Shown here: piece after piece, positions 18,357 to 26,719 of the stretch | Layout of the letters: every line of letters begins with the position of its first letter | How positions within the stretch are numbered: position 1 is the first letter of the stretch | Assembly: GCA_018607135.1 (NCBI GenBank) | Contig: JABBCA010000047.1 | Location: 1 to 64,000 of the forward strand | Reading direction: 5' to 3' | Length of the DNA stretch: 64,000 nt | DNA from: Opitutales bacterium | GTDB lineage: Bacteria > Verrucomicrobiota > Verrucomicrobiia > Opitutales > Coraliomargaritaceae | Program-made: the position numbers and the translations under genes | The notes under the pieces: model-generated | What the model saw: only the letters and a program-made list of their open reading frames with translations | The model's database searches: none | What the model was told of the DNA's origin: nothing

Positions 18357-19145
18357 ATGTTTAAAATACAACAATTGTGGACCGCAGATGCGTGGAAATC
18401 ACAGCTTTCCAAAGCAGGCCTGCTAGACATTGATGCAGTCAGCCAACGTGACTTCGACTGGTTCGAAGAGCCTAATAAACGACGCGGTGGATGGAGCGGC
18501 GTCGCACGGATAGTCCTCAACCCCAAGGCCACCATAGAGCAGCAAAGCGTAGTTTTTCTAAAAATACAGCAAAACCACTTTTACAGAGAGCCCAGAAAAC
18601 TATTTAAAAAATGCCTAACCTTTGAACGTGAATTTGATGTTTTAGAAAATGTGGGCAAGGTCAGTAAGTGTGTCCCCGAAGTTGTCTTGTTTGCTAAATG
18701 GCAGAATGGCTCAGATGTCGGCTCAATTCTGATTACAAAAGCTCTCGATGAATGGTATCCATTAAGAGAATGGATTCTAGGTGACAACGGCCTCACTCCT
18801 CCCGATGAGCCCACTTTCCACCGAGCACTGGATGCCATCGCTCGATGTGGGCGTGAAATCAACACTGCTGGATGGGTCCATCTATGTTTCTCTGCAAAGC
18901 ATCTCTTTGTAAAACCAGAAGCAGACGGCAGTTTCAGTAGCTGCGTCATCGATTTTGAGAAATCTCGTAAACATCTGCGCTCCAATTATCGCACCATGAA
19001 AGATTGCTCTCACTTCATGAGGCACACGCCGAACCTAACGGACAGTCATAAACGTCACTTTTTAGAATCGTATTTTCAGACAAACGATTTCACTCCTGCA
19101 CAACGTAAACTGATTGGCAAAATGCGTGGCGCACCCGCCGTTTGA
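18357..19145 (+). CDS. InaA-family LPS kinase-like protein (WapQ-like)
   Basis: A 262-residue protein starting at MFKIQQLWTADAW, one base after the previous stop, so surely co-transcribed; a longer upstream reading would run through the preceding gene. The kinase-like core shows VVFLKIQQNHFYREP near residues 65-79 (candidate K69), EREFDVLENVG, a catalytic-loop equivalent G-W-V-H175-L-C-F-S-A-K-H, and CVIDFEKSRK with D199. The canonical HRD is not preserved but the InaA-type HxCxxxKH pattern is. Members include InaA and, from memory, a Pseudomonas core-kinase group. Phosphorylation activity has to be regarded as unproven. Confidence 0.75.
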   Translation: MFKIQQLWTADAWKSQLSKAGLLDIDAVSQRDFDWFEEPNKRRGGWSGVARIVLNPKATIEQQSVVFLKIQQNHFYREPRKLFKKCLTFEREFDVLENVGKVSKCVPEVVLFAKWQNGSDVGSILITKALDEWYPLREWILGDNGLTPPDEPTFHRALDAIARCGREINTAGWVHLCFSAKHLFVKPEADGSFSSCVIDFEKSRKHLRSNYRTMKDCSHFMRHTPNLTDSHKRHFLESYFQTNDFTPAQRKLIGKMRGAPAV

Positions 19146-19184
19146 AAACTTGCGTTCATACACTCAGCCATCTAATAAATCTCT

Positions 19185-20927
19185 ATGAATATCCTAGGAC
19201 TTGGAGGTGCCGTTGGGCACGACCCCGCAACTGCGATCTTTGTCGACGGCGAGCTGATCGCAGCTGTCGAAGAAGAACGCTTCATTCGCGATAAACATGC
19301 TAAAGGCAAAGCTGGACACGAAGCGACCAAGTTCTGCCTCAAGCAAGCAGGGCTCAAGCCTGAGGATATCGACATCGTAGCCTACCCCTACGCGCCGATC
19401 TCCCTGTCTCGCCCAGACCGTTGGCATTATGCCAAACGCTACTGGTATGCGCCAGATCGTGCGTTGACCGCGATTTTCAATGGTAACCGCCGCTTCAAGC
19501 GTAACGAGAAGCAAGCACTTGCCATGCTCAATGATCTCGGCTTCGACATGACGAAGACCAAGTTTCAGCCAGTTGAGCACCACCTGGCACATGCAAGTAG
19601 CGCCTATCACCTGAGCGGCTTTAAAGAAAAGACCGCAGTCTTAGGCATTGATGGCAAAGGTGAATACGCCACCACATTTTTCGGCTATGCTGAAAATGGC
19701 AAAATTCATAAGATTAAAGAATTTTACGATCCAGATTCCCTTGGAGGCGTCTATGGCGCACTCACGGAGTTCCTCGGCTTTGATATGCTCGACGGCGAAT
19801 TTAAGGTTATGGGTATGGCTCCCTATGGTGATCCCCAAAAATACGACTTTTCTCGCCTCATCCAATACGGCAACGGAGATTTCAAGGTGAACACCAAGCT
19901 GGTGAATGTGATTGGCAATCGTCGCTATAAAGAAAATGGCAAAGGCTACTACTTCAGCCCAGAGCTCATCGAATGGCTTGGCCCCAAGCGCCAGGGCGAT
20001 GAAATTGACGATCCCTACATCGATTACGCGGCCTCGATTCAACAATTGCTAGAAGACGTCGCACTGCACCTCATTGACTTCTACCTCGGAGATATCCTCA
20101 AAGAAACGGGTAAACTTGTATTTGCCGGCGGCGTCGCGCTGAATGTGAAGCTCAATCAACGCATCATGGCACTCCCGTATGTCGATGAGCTCTTCGTTCA
20201 ACCTGCGGCCAGCGACTCAGGCACATCTATCGGTGCGGCCTCCTATGCGGCCCATCAAGCAGGTGAAACCATCCAGCCACAAAAGCACGCCTACCTCGGA
20301 CCCGCTTACACTACAGAAGAATGTATTGAGGCCTGCAAAAATCACTCGGTGAAACCCACATGGGAGATTCTCGAAAATCCATCCATCACTGGGGCTCAGA
20401 TCCTAGCAGCAGGCAACCCACTCTCGTGGTTTCAAGGTCGCTTAGAGTTCGGCCCACGCGCACTTGGTAATCGCAGCATCTTGGGCGATCCAAGCTACCC
20501 TGGAGTCGCCGATCGCATCAACGAACAGATTAAATATCGCGAGCGTTGGCGCCCTTTCTGTCCAAGTATGCTCGATACCGTTGCTGAAGACCTTTTGCAG
20601 TCCAAGCACCCTGCCCCCTATATGACCTTCACCTTCAATATGGCTGAGCACTGGAAAGACCGTGTGCCCGAAGTCGTCCACGAAGATGGCACCGCACGTG
20701 CGCAGATCGTAACCGAGGACACCAACAAGCCTTACTACGATTTAATAAAGGAACTGGAGCGCTTACGTGGACACGGAGTCTGCTTAAACACCTCGCTCAA
20801 CCGCCGCGGCGAACCCATGGTTTGCTCGCCTACCGATGCGCTGAACATGCTCTACGGATCCGATCTTCAGTTCCTTATAATGGAGAATGTGTTGGTCAAA
20901 AAGCCCGACGCTCCAGAGTATCAATAA
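19185..20927 (+). CDS. Carbamoyltransferase, NodU/CmcH (TobZ) family
   Basis: A 580-residue O-carbamoyltransferase using carbamoyl phosphate and ATP to carbamoylate a sugar hydroxyl. The N-terminal Kae1-like domain opens ILGLGGAVGHDPATAIFVDG with EEERF, has the iron/nucleotide-site motif VEHHLAHASSAYH near residues 128-140, and LGIDGKGEYATTF. The C-terminal YrdC-like part has FQGRLEFGPRALGNRSILGDP and LNTSLNRRGEPMV. The gene follows three core-kinase-like genes. From memory, Pseudomonas aeruginosa has a comparable neighbour (WapO) that carbamoylates heptose II of the core. That makes LPS core the likely acceptor, by inference. Confidence 0.92.
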   Translation: MNILGLGGAVGHDPATAIFVDGELIAAVEEERFIRDKHAKGKAGHEATKFCLKQAGLKPEDIDIVAYPYAPISLSRPDRWHYAKRYWYAPDRALTAIFNGNRRFKRNEKQALAMLNDLGFDMTKTKFQPVEHHLAHASSAYHLSGFKEKTAVLGIDGKGEYATTFFGYAENGKIHKIKEFYDPDSLGGVYGALTEFLGFDMLDGEFKVMGMAPYGDPQKYDFSRLIQYGNGDFKVNTKLVNVIGNRRYKENGKGYYFSPELIEWLGPKRQGDEIDDPYIDYAASIQQLLEDVALHLIDFYLGDILKETGKLVFAGGVALNVKLNQRIMALPYVDELFVQPAASDSGTSIGAASYAAHQAGETIQPQKHAYLGPAYTTEECIEACKNHSVKPTWEILENPSITGAQILAAGNPLSWFQGRLEFGPRALGNRSILGDPSYPGVADRINEQIKYRERWRPFCPSMLDTVAEDLLQSKHPAPYMTFTFNMAEHWKDRVPEVVHEDGTARAQIVTEDTNKPYYDLIKELERLRGHGVCLNTSLNRRGEPMVCSPTDALNMLYGSDLQFLIMENVLVKKPDAPEYQ

Positions 20928-20933
20928 TTGGAC

Positions 20934-21782
20934 ATGACTCGTATTCCGAAATGTTCGCTCATCGTCAACGTCTACAATCAGGCGAAACAACTGGATGTGC
21001 TGCTAGAGAGTGCTCTGAAGCAAACGAACCAAGATTTCGAGGTCATCGTCGCTGACGATGGCTCGGCAGATGAGACCGAAAGCATTGTTCAGAAATGGTC
21101 TTCCCAACTTAATATACGGCGTGTTTGGCACGAAGACCGTGGCTTTTATCGCACCATAATCCTAAATAGCGCGGCAAAAATAACGAACAGCGAGTATTTG
21201 ATCTTTGTCGATGGCGACATGATCCTCCACCACCGATTCATCGAAATGCATCTCAAGTATGCCCATCCTCAACGTGTCATGTGCGGATGGAGAGGATGCA
21301 AGATCCGCCAAGATATTGCCGAAAAAATCATTCGCAAAGAAATCGATTTTCCGACCGACACTCGCTCAGTGCTCTGGCGCGGACTTAAAGGGCAAGTGAT
21401 CAAACCCTTCCGCACCACGATCATCGAAAACAAATTACTACGAACAATCCTGTGCCGAGAGCGCCACCACGTCGGTGGCTGCAATTTTGCGATGCACAAG
21501 AAAAACTACGAACTTTGTAACGGAATGGATGAAACGATTCTTCAATACGGCTACGAAGATCACGAAATTGGACGGCGCCTCCAAAACAACGGCATCATGC
21601 CTGTGGGTATTCGAAATTGCGCAAATACTTACCACTTGGAACACGGAAAATCAGATAACCCAGGCATTAAAGAGATCCTGCCTCGCATCCATTCGAACCC
21701 TCATAAGCAATGTAAAAATGGCTTAAGGAGATTAGATGAAGGCAGCACTAATGAAATGTTTATCAATCCATCGGATCGGTGA
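20934..21782 (+). CDS. Family 2 glycosyltransferase with galactosyltransferase-like C-terminus
   Basis: About 282 residues from MTRIPKCSLIVNVYNQAKQL. It shows FEVIVADDGSADET near residue 35, the metal motif FVDGDMI near 88, and HVGGCNFAMHKKNYELCNGMDE. The later block YGYEDHEIGRRLQNNG is typical of GT2 enzymes with the GT7-like C-terminal extension. The ATG at 20934 is preferred to the TTG at 20928, which abuts the carbamoyltransferase stop; either way the two genes are adjacent. It is presumably an outer-core or O-chain transferase; donor unknown. Confidence 0.88.
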   Translation: MTRIPKCSLIVNVYNQAKQLDVLLESALKQTNQDFEVIVADDGSADETESIVQKWSSQLNIRRVWHEDRGFYRTIILNSAAKITNSEYLIFVDGDMILHHRFIEMHLKYAHPQRVMCGWRGCKIRQDIAEKIIRKEIDFPTDTRSVLWRGLKGQVIKPFRTTIIENKLLRTILCRERHHVGGCNFAMHKKNYELCNGMDETILQYGYEDHEIGRRLQNNGIMPVGIRNCANTYHLEHGKSDNPGIKEILPRIHSNPHKQCKNGLRRLDEGSTNEMFINPSDR

Positions 21783-22756
21783 AAAAACAACTTATCCAGT
21801 TCGCATCTCCCGTGTTGTCTAAGCTTGGACTTCAACTGCTAAAGACAAAAGATTATCGGCACACTAAAACTCTGAACTCAATACTACTGGCATTAACCAA
21901 AGAACGCCAGGCGTCTACGACCAGAGGATCCGATCCTGGCACCACTTTTATTATATTCTCGAAAGATCGCACCCTCCAACTAGATGGCCTATTGCGTAGC
22001 TTATTGTGTAATGTTGCGGGAGCCTTTAAGCTTCGTGTCCTATTCCGCGCCTCTAGCACAACTCACGCAAATGCCTACAAAGAAATACAAGAAGAATTCT
22101 CAAATCAGACTCCGATCGTATGGATCAGTGAAAAAAATTTTAAGCAAGATTTGGTAAACGAGCTGCAACAAGTGACAACGGAATCTGTATGCTTTCTGGT
22201 TGATGACATCGTATTCATTCGAAAAACAAACTTGAATACACTTAACTCAATAAAACCAGCTAGCAACATTTTGTCACTACGCTTGGGAAGCAACATTACC
22301 TACTGTTACACGAAGCAGAAAAGCATGGTTCCGCCTAAGTTAAAAGCTGATCCAAACCATTCCGATTTATATCAATTTTCTTGGAAGCAGAGCACTTTAG
22401 ATTGGGCATACCCGATGTCCCTCGACGGGCACTTCTTTCCCACGGATTTGATTCGCATTGCCGCACAAGAATTAGATTACAACGCACCTAACACATTAGA
22501 GCGGGGAATGCAGCTACTGACCCCATTGTTCATCGACCAAGAGGGCTACTGCTACTCACAGCCCAAACTATTTAACATTCCAATGAATCGTGTTCAAAAC
22601 GAAAATGGAAATATCAGCGCAAACATTGATCCCAACGATTTACTACAAAAATGGAATCACGGATACCGTTTAGAGTTCGAAGCACTCGCTGACATCACTA
22701 CATCCAGTCCGCACGAAGAGACACACATACACCTTACTAAACGCCTACAGGCATAA
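21779..22756 (+). CDS. Glycosyltransferase-like protein of unknown specificity
   Basis: A 325-residue protein beginning with GTG that overlaps the previous TGA (GTGA). The region TTFIIFSKDRTLQLDGLLRSLL near residues 55-76 and CFLVDDIVFIRKTNL near 140 resemble a GT-A nucleotide-sugar fold with a DD motif. The family is not one I recognise with certainty. The N-terminus (QLIQFASPVLSKLGLQLL) is weakly amphipathic. Codon use is more A/T-rich than in the carbamoyltransferase, and this gene marks the start of the A/T-rich part of the locus. Its role in surface glycan assembly is inferred from position. Confidence 0.55.
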   Translation: MKKQLIQFASPVLSKLGLQLLKTKDYRHTKTLNSILLALTKERQASTTRGSDPGTTFIIFSKDRTLQLDGLLRSLLCNVAGAFKLRVLFRASSTTHANAYKEIQEEFSNQTPIVWISEKNFKQDLVNELQQVTTESVCFLVDDIVFIRKTNLNTLNSIKPASNILSLRLGSNITYCYTKQKSMVPPKLKADPNHSDLYQFSWKQSTLDWAYPMSLDGHFFPTDLIRIAAQELDYNAPNTLERGMQLLTPLFIDQEGYCYSQPKLFNIPMNRVQNENGNISANIDPNDLLQKWNHGYRLEFEALADITTSSPHEETHIHLTKRLQA

Positions 22757-22784
22757 AAGCTATATACAATCTTTTGCACCTAAA

Positions 22785-23795
22785 ATGGACGACTCCATCA
22801 ACAAACATTTAATCATTCCATGTCATAGTGCAGGCATGGGAAGTATTTTAAATGGTGCAGTAGCCGGCCTACTCTATGCAGAAATAACTGGACGGACGCC
22901 GCTTATATATTGGAACGCTTATTGCAAGTATATGCCTACCGCGTATGAAACCCATCATAATGCATACACTGACTTTTTCCAAGAAACGTCAACCCACTCT
23001 ATCGAGTATCTCTTAACTAGGTCACAAAAAGTATTCCCCTCGAAAACCACAATTCTAAATATCGACAAAGTCATTCAAGCGTATCAAGGAAAATTCGCCG
23101 ACCTTTGTTCAACACATACAGATGACTTCGACGTGCTACTTTTCCCGCTCTATGTCTCGATTGAAGCAGTGGCTCAGCTTCTACCCGAAGAACATGCTCT
23201 GCATGGAGCCGACACCTCGTCGATTACACGCTGGATAGCCGAACTTTACATAGAAATTAGACCCGAAATCAAACAACAGGTAGACATTTTTTGGAATGAG
23301 CACTTCAAAAATGAATCGCATGTTGTTACCCTACATATACGTGAAGGTGACAAATACAGAGAAGCCGTGCTCCCTAACTACAACAAATATAAAGCCACAG
23401 CTGATGCCTACCTAAAGAAGCATCCAAATGCCAAGATTTTCCTCGCGAGTGATTCCGATACCGCAATCAACTATTTCCAGCAACGCTACGGCCCAAGGCT
23501 CATTACCTCGACCGCGACTCGCTCCTCCGGCCGCAAGGGCGTGCACCGCATGCGTAACGATGGCACAAAGATTGGCAATGAAATCGTGTTCGATGCCGAA
23601 TGCCTATCAAGAGGCACTCATTTCATAGGATTGGATGAATCTAACGTATTCCAGTGGGTCTGCCACATCACAAAACGCGGGCGAGAGCACCGGTTCACCG
23701 CTGAAAGCGTGCAGCATGGTATTTCAGATTTAATCTTTAATCGCCGTAACCTTAAAAAGTGCATTCAAGACACTTTGAAAGAAAAAATACGATGA
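22785..23795 (+). CDS. Putative GT23/NodZ-like fucosyltransferase
   Basis: A 336-residue protein with features of GDP-fucose-using NodZ/O-fucosyltransferase-type GT-B enzymes. The N-terminal HLIIPCHSAGMGSILNGAVAG is a glycine-rich loop. VVTLHIREGDKYREA near residues 184-198 is the HxRxGDK motif that contacts the donor. KIFLASDSDTAINYF near residue 225 is the conserved SDSD block. It precedes, with ATGA overlap, a GT10-type fucosyltransferase. GDP-fucose as donor is inferred from family and neighbour; no GDP-fucose synthesis genes are present in this window. Confidence 0.6.
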   Translation: MDDSINKHLIIPCHSAGMGSILNGAVAGLLYAEITGRTPLIYWNAYCKYMPTAYETHHNAYTDFFQETSTHSIEYLLTRSQKVFPSKTTILNIDKVIQAYQGKFADLCSTHTDDFDVLLFPLYVSIEAVAQLLPEEHALHGADTSSITRWIAELYIEIRPEIKQQVDIFWNEHFKNESHVVTLHIREGDKYREAVLPNYNKYKATADAYLKKHPNAKIFLASDSDTAINYFQQRYGPRLITSTATRSSGRKGVHRMRNDGTKIGNEIVFDAECLSRGTHFIGLDESNVFQWVCHITKRGREHRFTAESVQHGISDLIFNRRNLKKCIQDTLKEKIR

Positions 23796-24814
23796 TGAAA
23801 ACCGTGCACATTCACCTTCCATGGAATGAAAAAAGGTTTCCCTCGTTATTTCGACAAACCCCTAAGGAATTAGGCATCTGGAATGATTATGAATTTCATA
23901 TTAACAGTGATACTAAGAGCTGTGACTATTTAGTAATTTTTGCAGGTCAAACAAGCATCATTAAAAAACAGGTCCACCCAAAAAATACGCTATTCATCGC
24001 GGGTGAGCCTCCATCTATTAGGAAATATCCAGATGCTTATCTTGCACAATTTGAGTATGTGATCTCGTCAGATGGCGAAACAATCCATCCAAACAAACAA
24101 TCCTTTCAACAAGGCTACCCCTGGTTTTGCGGTGTTCAGTTTACGCAGGATGGAAATAGATCCTCTGTAAAAAACTATGACGACTTCAAACAAGACAACG
24201 ACATACAAAAAACAAAACTTATGTCTGTTGTATGCTCAGACAAAAAAGAAAAACCAGGCCACCGAAAGCGCCATGAGTTCGTGATGCGTTTAAAAGAAGT
24301 CTTTGGTGACGATTTAGATGTCTATGGACGAGGGCACAATCCAATCATAGATAAATCTGATGCCATTCGCCCTTACAAATACCATATTGCAATCGAAAAC
24401 AGTAGCACTCCAGATTACTGGACAGAGAAGCTCTCAGACTGTTACTTGGAAGAGGCCTTTCCTGTTTATGCAGGATGCCCAAACCTAGAAGACTACTTTG
24501 ATAAAGATGCTTTTCTTGACATTAATTTAGATGCATTCGAAGAATCCACTCAGCGTATTCGAAATGCCATCAACAATGACCAGCACTTGCACTCGAGTTT
24601 AGCAATCAAGGAGGCCAAAAGAAAAATCCTCGATGAATATAACCTCTTCAATCTTATTTCGAATCATGCCACTAAAACTGCAGTTGATTTAGAAAAACCG
24701 CTGCATAATTTTAAAGCATATCCAAGGCGGTATTTCAGTAATGGCTTATTATATAAAATGAAGCTAGCTCTGCGTGAACTTGCAAAAGAAATCCTTACTC
24801 ACAGTAAACGTTAA
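23792..24814 (+). CDS. Family 10 (alpha-1,3/1,4) fucosyltransferase-like protein
   Basis: About 340 residues starting at the ATG that overlaps the previous stop codon. The C-terminal half holds the GT10 donor-binding signature: YKYHIAIENSSTPDYWTEKL followed by EEAFPVYAGCPNLEDYF near residues 205-245. These match the conserved block of bacterial and plant alpha-1,3-fucosyltransferases. The N-terminal half is the variable acceptor domain (TLFIAGEPPSIRKY). It is rich in A and T. The end of the protein is basic (KMKLALRELAKEILTHSKR) and could peripherally bind the membrane, as in bacterial Lewis-antigen enzymes. Confidence 0.82.
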   Translation: MMKTVHIHLPWNEKRFPSLFRQTPKELGIWNDYEFHINSDTKSCDYLVIFAGQTSIIKKQVHPKNTLFIAGEPPSIRKYPDAYLAQFEYVISSDGETIHPNKQSFQQGYPWFCGVQFTQDGNRSSVKNYDDFKQDNDIQKTKLMSVVCSDKKEKPGHRKRHEFVMRLKEVFGDDLDVYGRGHNPIIDKSDAIRPYKYHIAIENSSTPDYWTEKLSDCYLEEAFPVYAGCPNLEDYFDKDAFLDINLDAFEESTQRIRNAINNDQHLHSSLAIKEAKRKILDEYNLFNLISNHATKTAVDLEKPLHNFKAYPRRYFSNGLLYKMKLALRELAKEILTHSKR

Positions 24815-24883
24815 ATCTATTTTACAGAGGCAGCGTCCATCTAATTATTCACATACTTCCTTAATTTATTCATTTTTTTAACC

Positions 24884-25510
24884 ATGAGTTTCGTTTTTCA
24901 ATTTAAAGAAACAGAGCAGCACGTATTCATTCACATCCCAAAGAATGGAGGCACCGCATTAGTCGAAGCACTCATGCCATTCAATCCTTACAAAGAAGTA
25001 AAAAAGAGGCGTCCAAATCGAGATTTTGTTGGACACCTCACTTATAGAGAAACCACACCATTGATGACCACAAATTTTACAGTCAGATACTTTTGCATCA
25101 TACGAAATCCTTGGAGCAGAATGGTATCACTCTATCATTATTTAAAACAAACCAATCCAAAAGTCCACGGTTACCACGACCTTCATAAACCACTAAAAAA
25201 AGGCCTCCGTTTCGATGAGTTTGTAAGCCGCATTATTACAGATCCAGAGAATCGATTTAAGGCACAAATTGACTACATGACAGACGCTCAAGGAGCACTT
25301 GCGATCGATCACATTTTATCACTCGAAAATCTTGAAGCAGACGCGAATTGTTTTTTGCAAGAAGTCGGAATCGACATTGCAGTAGAAGTGCCGCGAAGTA
25401 ACACATCGAAGCACACTAACTATCGCGAATACTACACCTCACCAGATACCATCGAAGCAGTTGCTGACTTTGAAAGAGGCATCCATCAAATCGTGCCAAT
25501 GGAGTTTTAG
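24884..25510 (+). CDS. PAPS-dependent sulfotransferase family protein
   Basis: A 208-residue cytosolic sulfotransferase-like protein (sulfotransfer_2 family). The 5'-phosphosulfate loop is HIPKNGGTALVEAL near residues 17-30, with the catalytic Lys followed by NGGT. The 3'-phosphate block is FCIIRNPWSRMVSLYHYL near residues 68-85. The length is short but typical of carbohydrate sulfotransferases of this group. Coming directly after two fucosyltransferases, it may sulfate the glycan they build; this is inference. The gap before it (24815-24883) is strongly A/T-rich. Confidence 0.82.
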   Translation: MSFVFQFKETEQHVFIHIPKNGGTALVEALMPFNPYKEVKKRRPNRDFVGHLTYRETTPLMTTNFTVRYFCIIRNPWSRMVSLYHYLKQTNPKVHGYHDLHKPLKKGLRFDEFVSRIITDPENRFKAQIDYMTDAQGALAIDHILSLENLEADANCFLQEVGIDIAVEVPRSNTSKHTNYREYYTSPDTIEAVADFERGIHQIVPMEF

Positions 25511-25535
25511 TTGCCGTGCTTAGTTAGCCAATAAA

Positions 25536-26261
25536 TCAACACAACTTGAGCTGCCCATTTAAACTAGCATTCAATAGAATTCGATACGAGCGCTTACCTC
25601 TAATCTGATGCGCCATACGCTTAAAAAGACGAACCAATAAGCACTTTCGATGCATGGACGCTAAAGCTTCCAACACCCATTGATCATCTGAATAAGCGGC
25701 AACTAACCAGCCTACGTATTCGTCAACGTATCTTGACCCAACGATCCTGAGAAAAGACAGGCTAAAACGTTCCACTTCAGAAACAATCAGAGTTTCTATT
25801 GAAGACGCCTTGGTAGGATTTGCGAAATCCACCATACTGATTCCTTCGTCATGCATCAGGAAATTATAAGGATGTGGATCTGGATGTATCAACTCAGGAT
25901 CTGAGTTCTTCAAAGCGAGACGCTGTCGCATCGCATTGAGTTTAAGTATTGGCGTTATTATATTAGATAAATTTCCGCCTGTATCCAAAACACGCTGAAT
26001 CAGCTCTCCAGCGCTTATAGATTCGATGTATTCAATTGCAATATGCGGCGTCGTCAGGGTTGTCGATTCAAACTCATATAACTCAGGCACTGAAAAACCA
26101 GCCGCCTTCCAATGCTTGAGCCGACTGACTTCACGACACTTTTGTGCCTCCGCTTGAGCGCTATGATAACTCTTCACAAGCATGCATTTCACACCATCTG
26201 TCATCAAATAAAGCCGACTGTGCTCATTTAATTTTGAAGGTGAGTATGGGACGAGTTCCAT
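25536..26261 (-). CDS. Kinase-like protein of the LPS kinase superfamily
   Basis: A protein of about 241 residues from MELVPYSPSKLNEHSRLYL; a longer start adds an unrelated hydrophobic leader. It has CMLVKSYHSAQAEAQKC near residue 30 (candidate Lys K30 and following Glu), a catalytic loop H126-P-D128-P-H-P-Y-N133, and MVDFANPT with D145. The loop HPDPHPYN resembles aminoglycoside phosphotransferase/Kdo-kinase folds. It is convergent with the sulfotransferase gene, 25 nt apart. Role in core phosphorylation is inferred from the many related kinases in the locus. Confidence 0.68.
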   Translation of the reverse strand: MELVPYSPSKLNEHSRLYLMTDGVKCMLVKSYHSAQAEAQKCREVSRLKHWKAAGFSVPELYEFESTTLTTPHIAIEYIESISAGELIQRVLDTGGNLSNIITPILKLNAMRQRLALKNSDPELIHPDPHPYNFLMHDEGISMVDFANPTKASSIETLIVSEVERFSLSFLRIVGSRYVDEYVGWLVAAYSDDQWVLEALASMHRKCLLVRLFKRMAHQIRGKRSYRILLNASLNGQLKLC

Positions 26262-26394
26262 GTAACCAACCGTAATTAATAAAATCTCAGTAACAATTAC
26301 AAAAATCGAGGAAAACACGTGTAGTTACAAAGCGAGAAAAGCATCACTAGTGTCCAAAAAAAGTTTTGAAAAGTAGTGATACAGTGTAGGCATT

Positions 26395-26703
26395 GTGCCA
26401 CACTACAAAGACCGCTCACACATCAAGATGAGGCAACTGAGGGCCATTGCCCACGAAGTAAAAGTTATTGATGTTTTTGACGCGCCTAAAGATGTGATTA
26501 AACAAATCGCCCAATGTGATTTTATCTTATCTTCCAGCTTGCACGGTCTAATTGTCGCAGATTCTCTAAAGATTTCACCCCCAACACTGAACGCGGACGA
26601 CATCTCAACAGTCGAGGACTGCGCTGCGATACGCGAGAGTTACGAACGCCTAGAGCTTGATCGTGTAAAGCAACAGCTCCAAGCGTCATTTCCAAATTTC
26701 TAG
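26395..26703 (+). pseudogene. C-terminal remnant of a polysaccharide pyruvyltransferase-like gene
   Basis: An open stretch of 102 codons from a GTG whose product matches only the C-terminal end of PF04230-type enzymes (ExoV/CsaB-like). It begins at the PHYKD segment and contains the signature ILSSSLHGLIVADSL near residues 44-58, normally deep inside a protein of roughly 300 residues or more. The upstream 130 nt hold no N-terminal part; the neighbouring kinase gene on the other strand occupies the place. It is most likely a truncated, non-functional leftover; expression as a short protein cannot be excluded. Confidence 0.7.
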
Positions 26704-26719
26704 ATTTTACCCCTATGTA

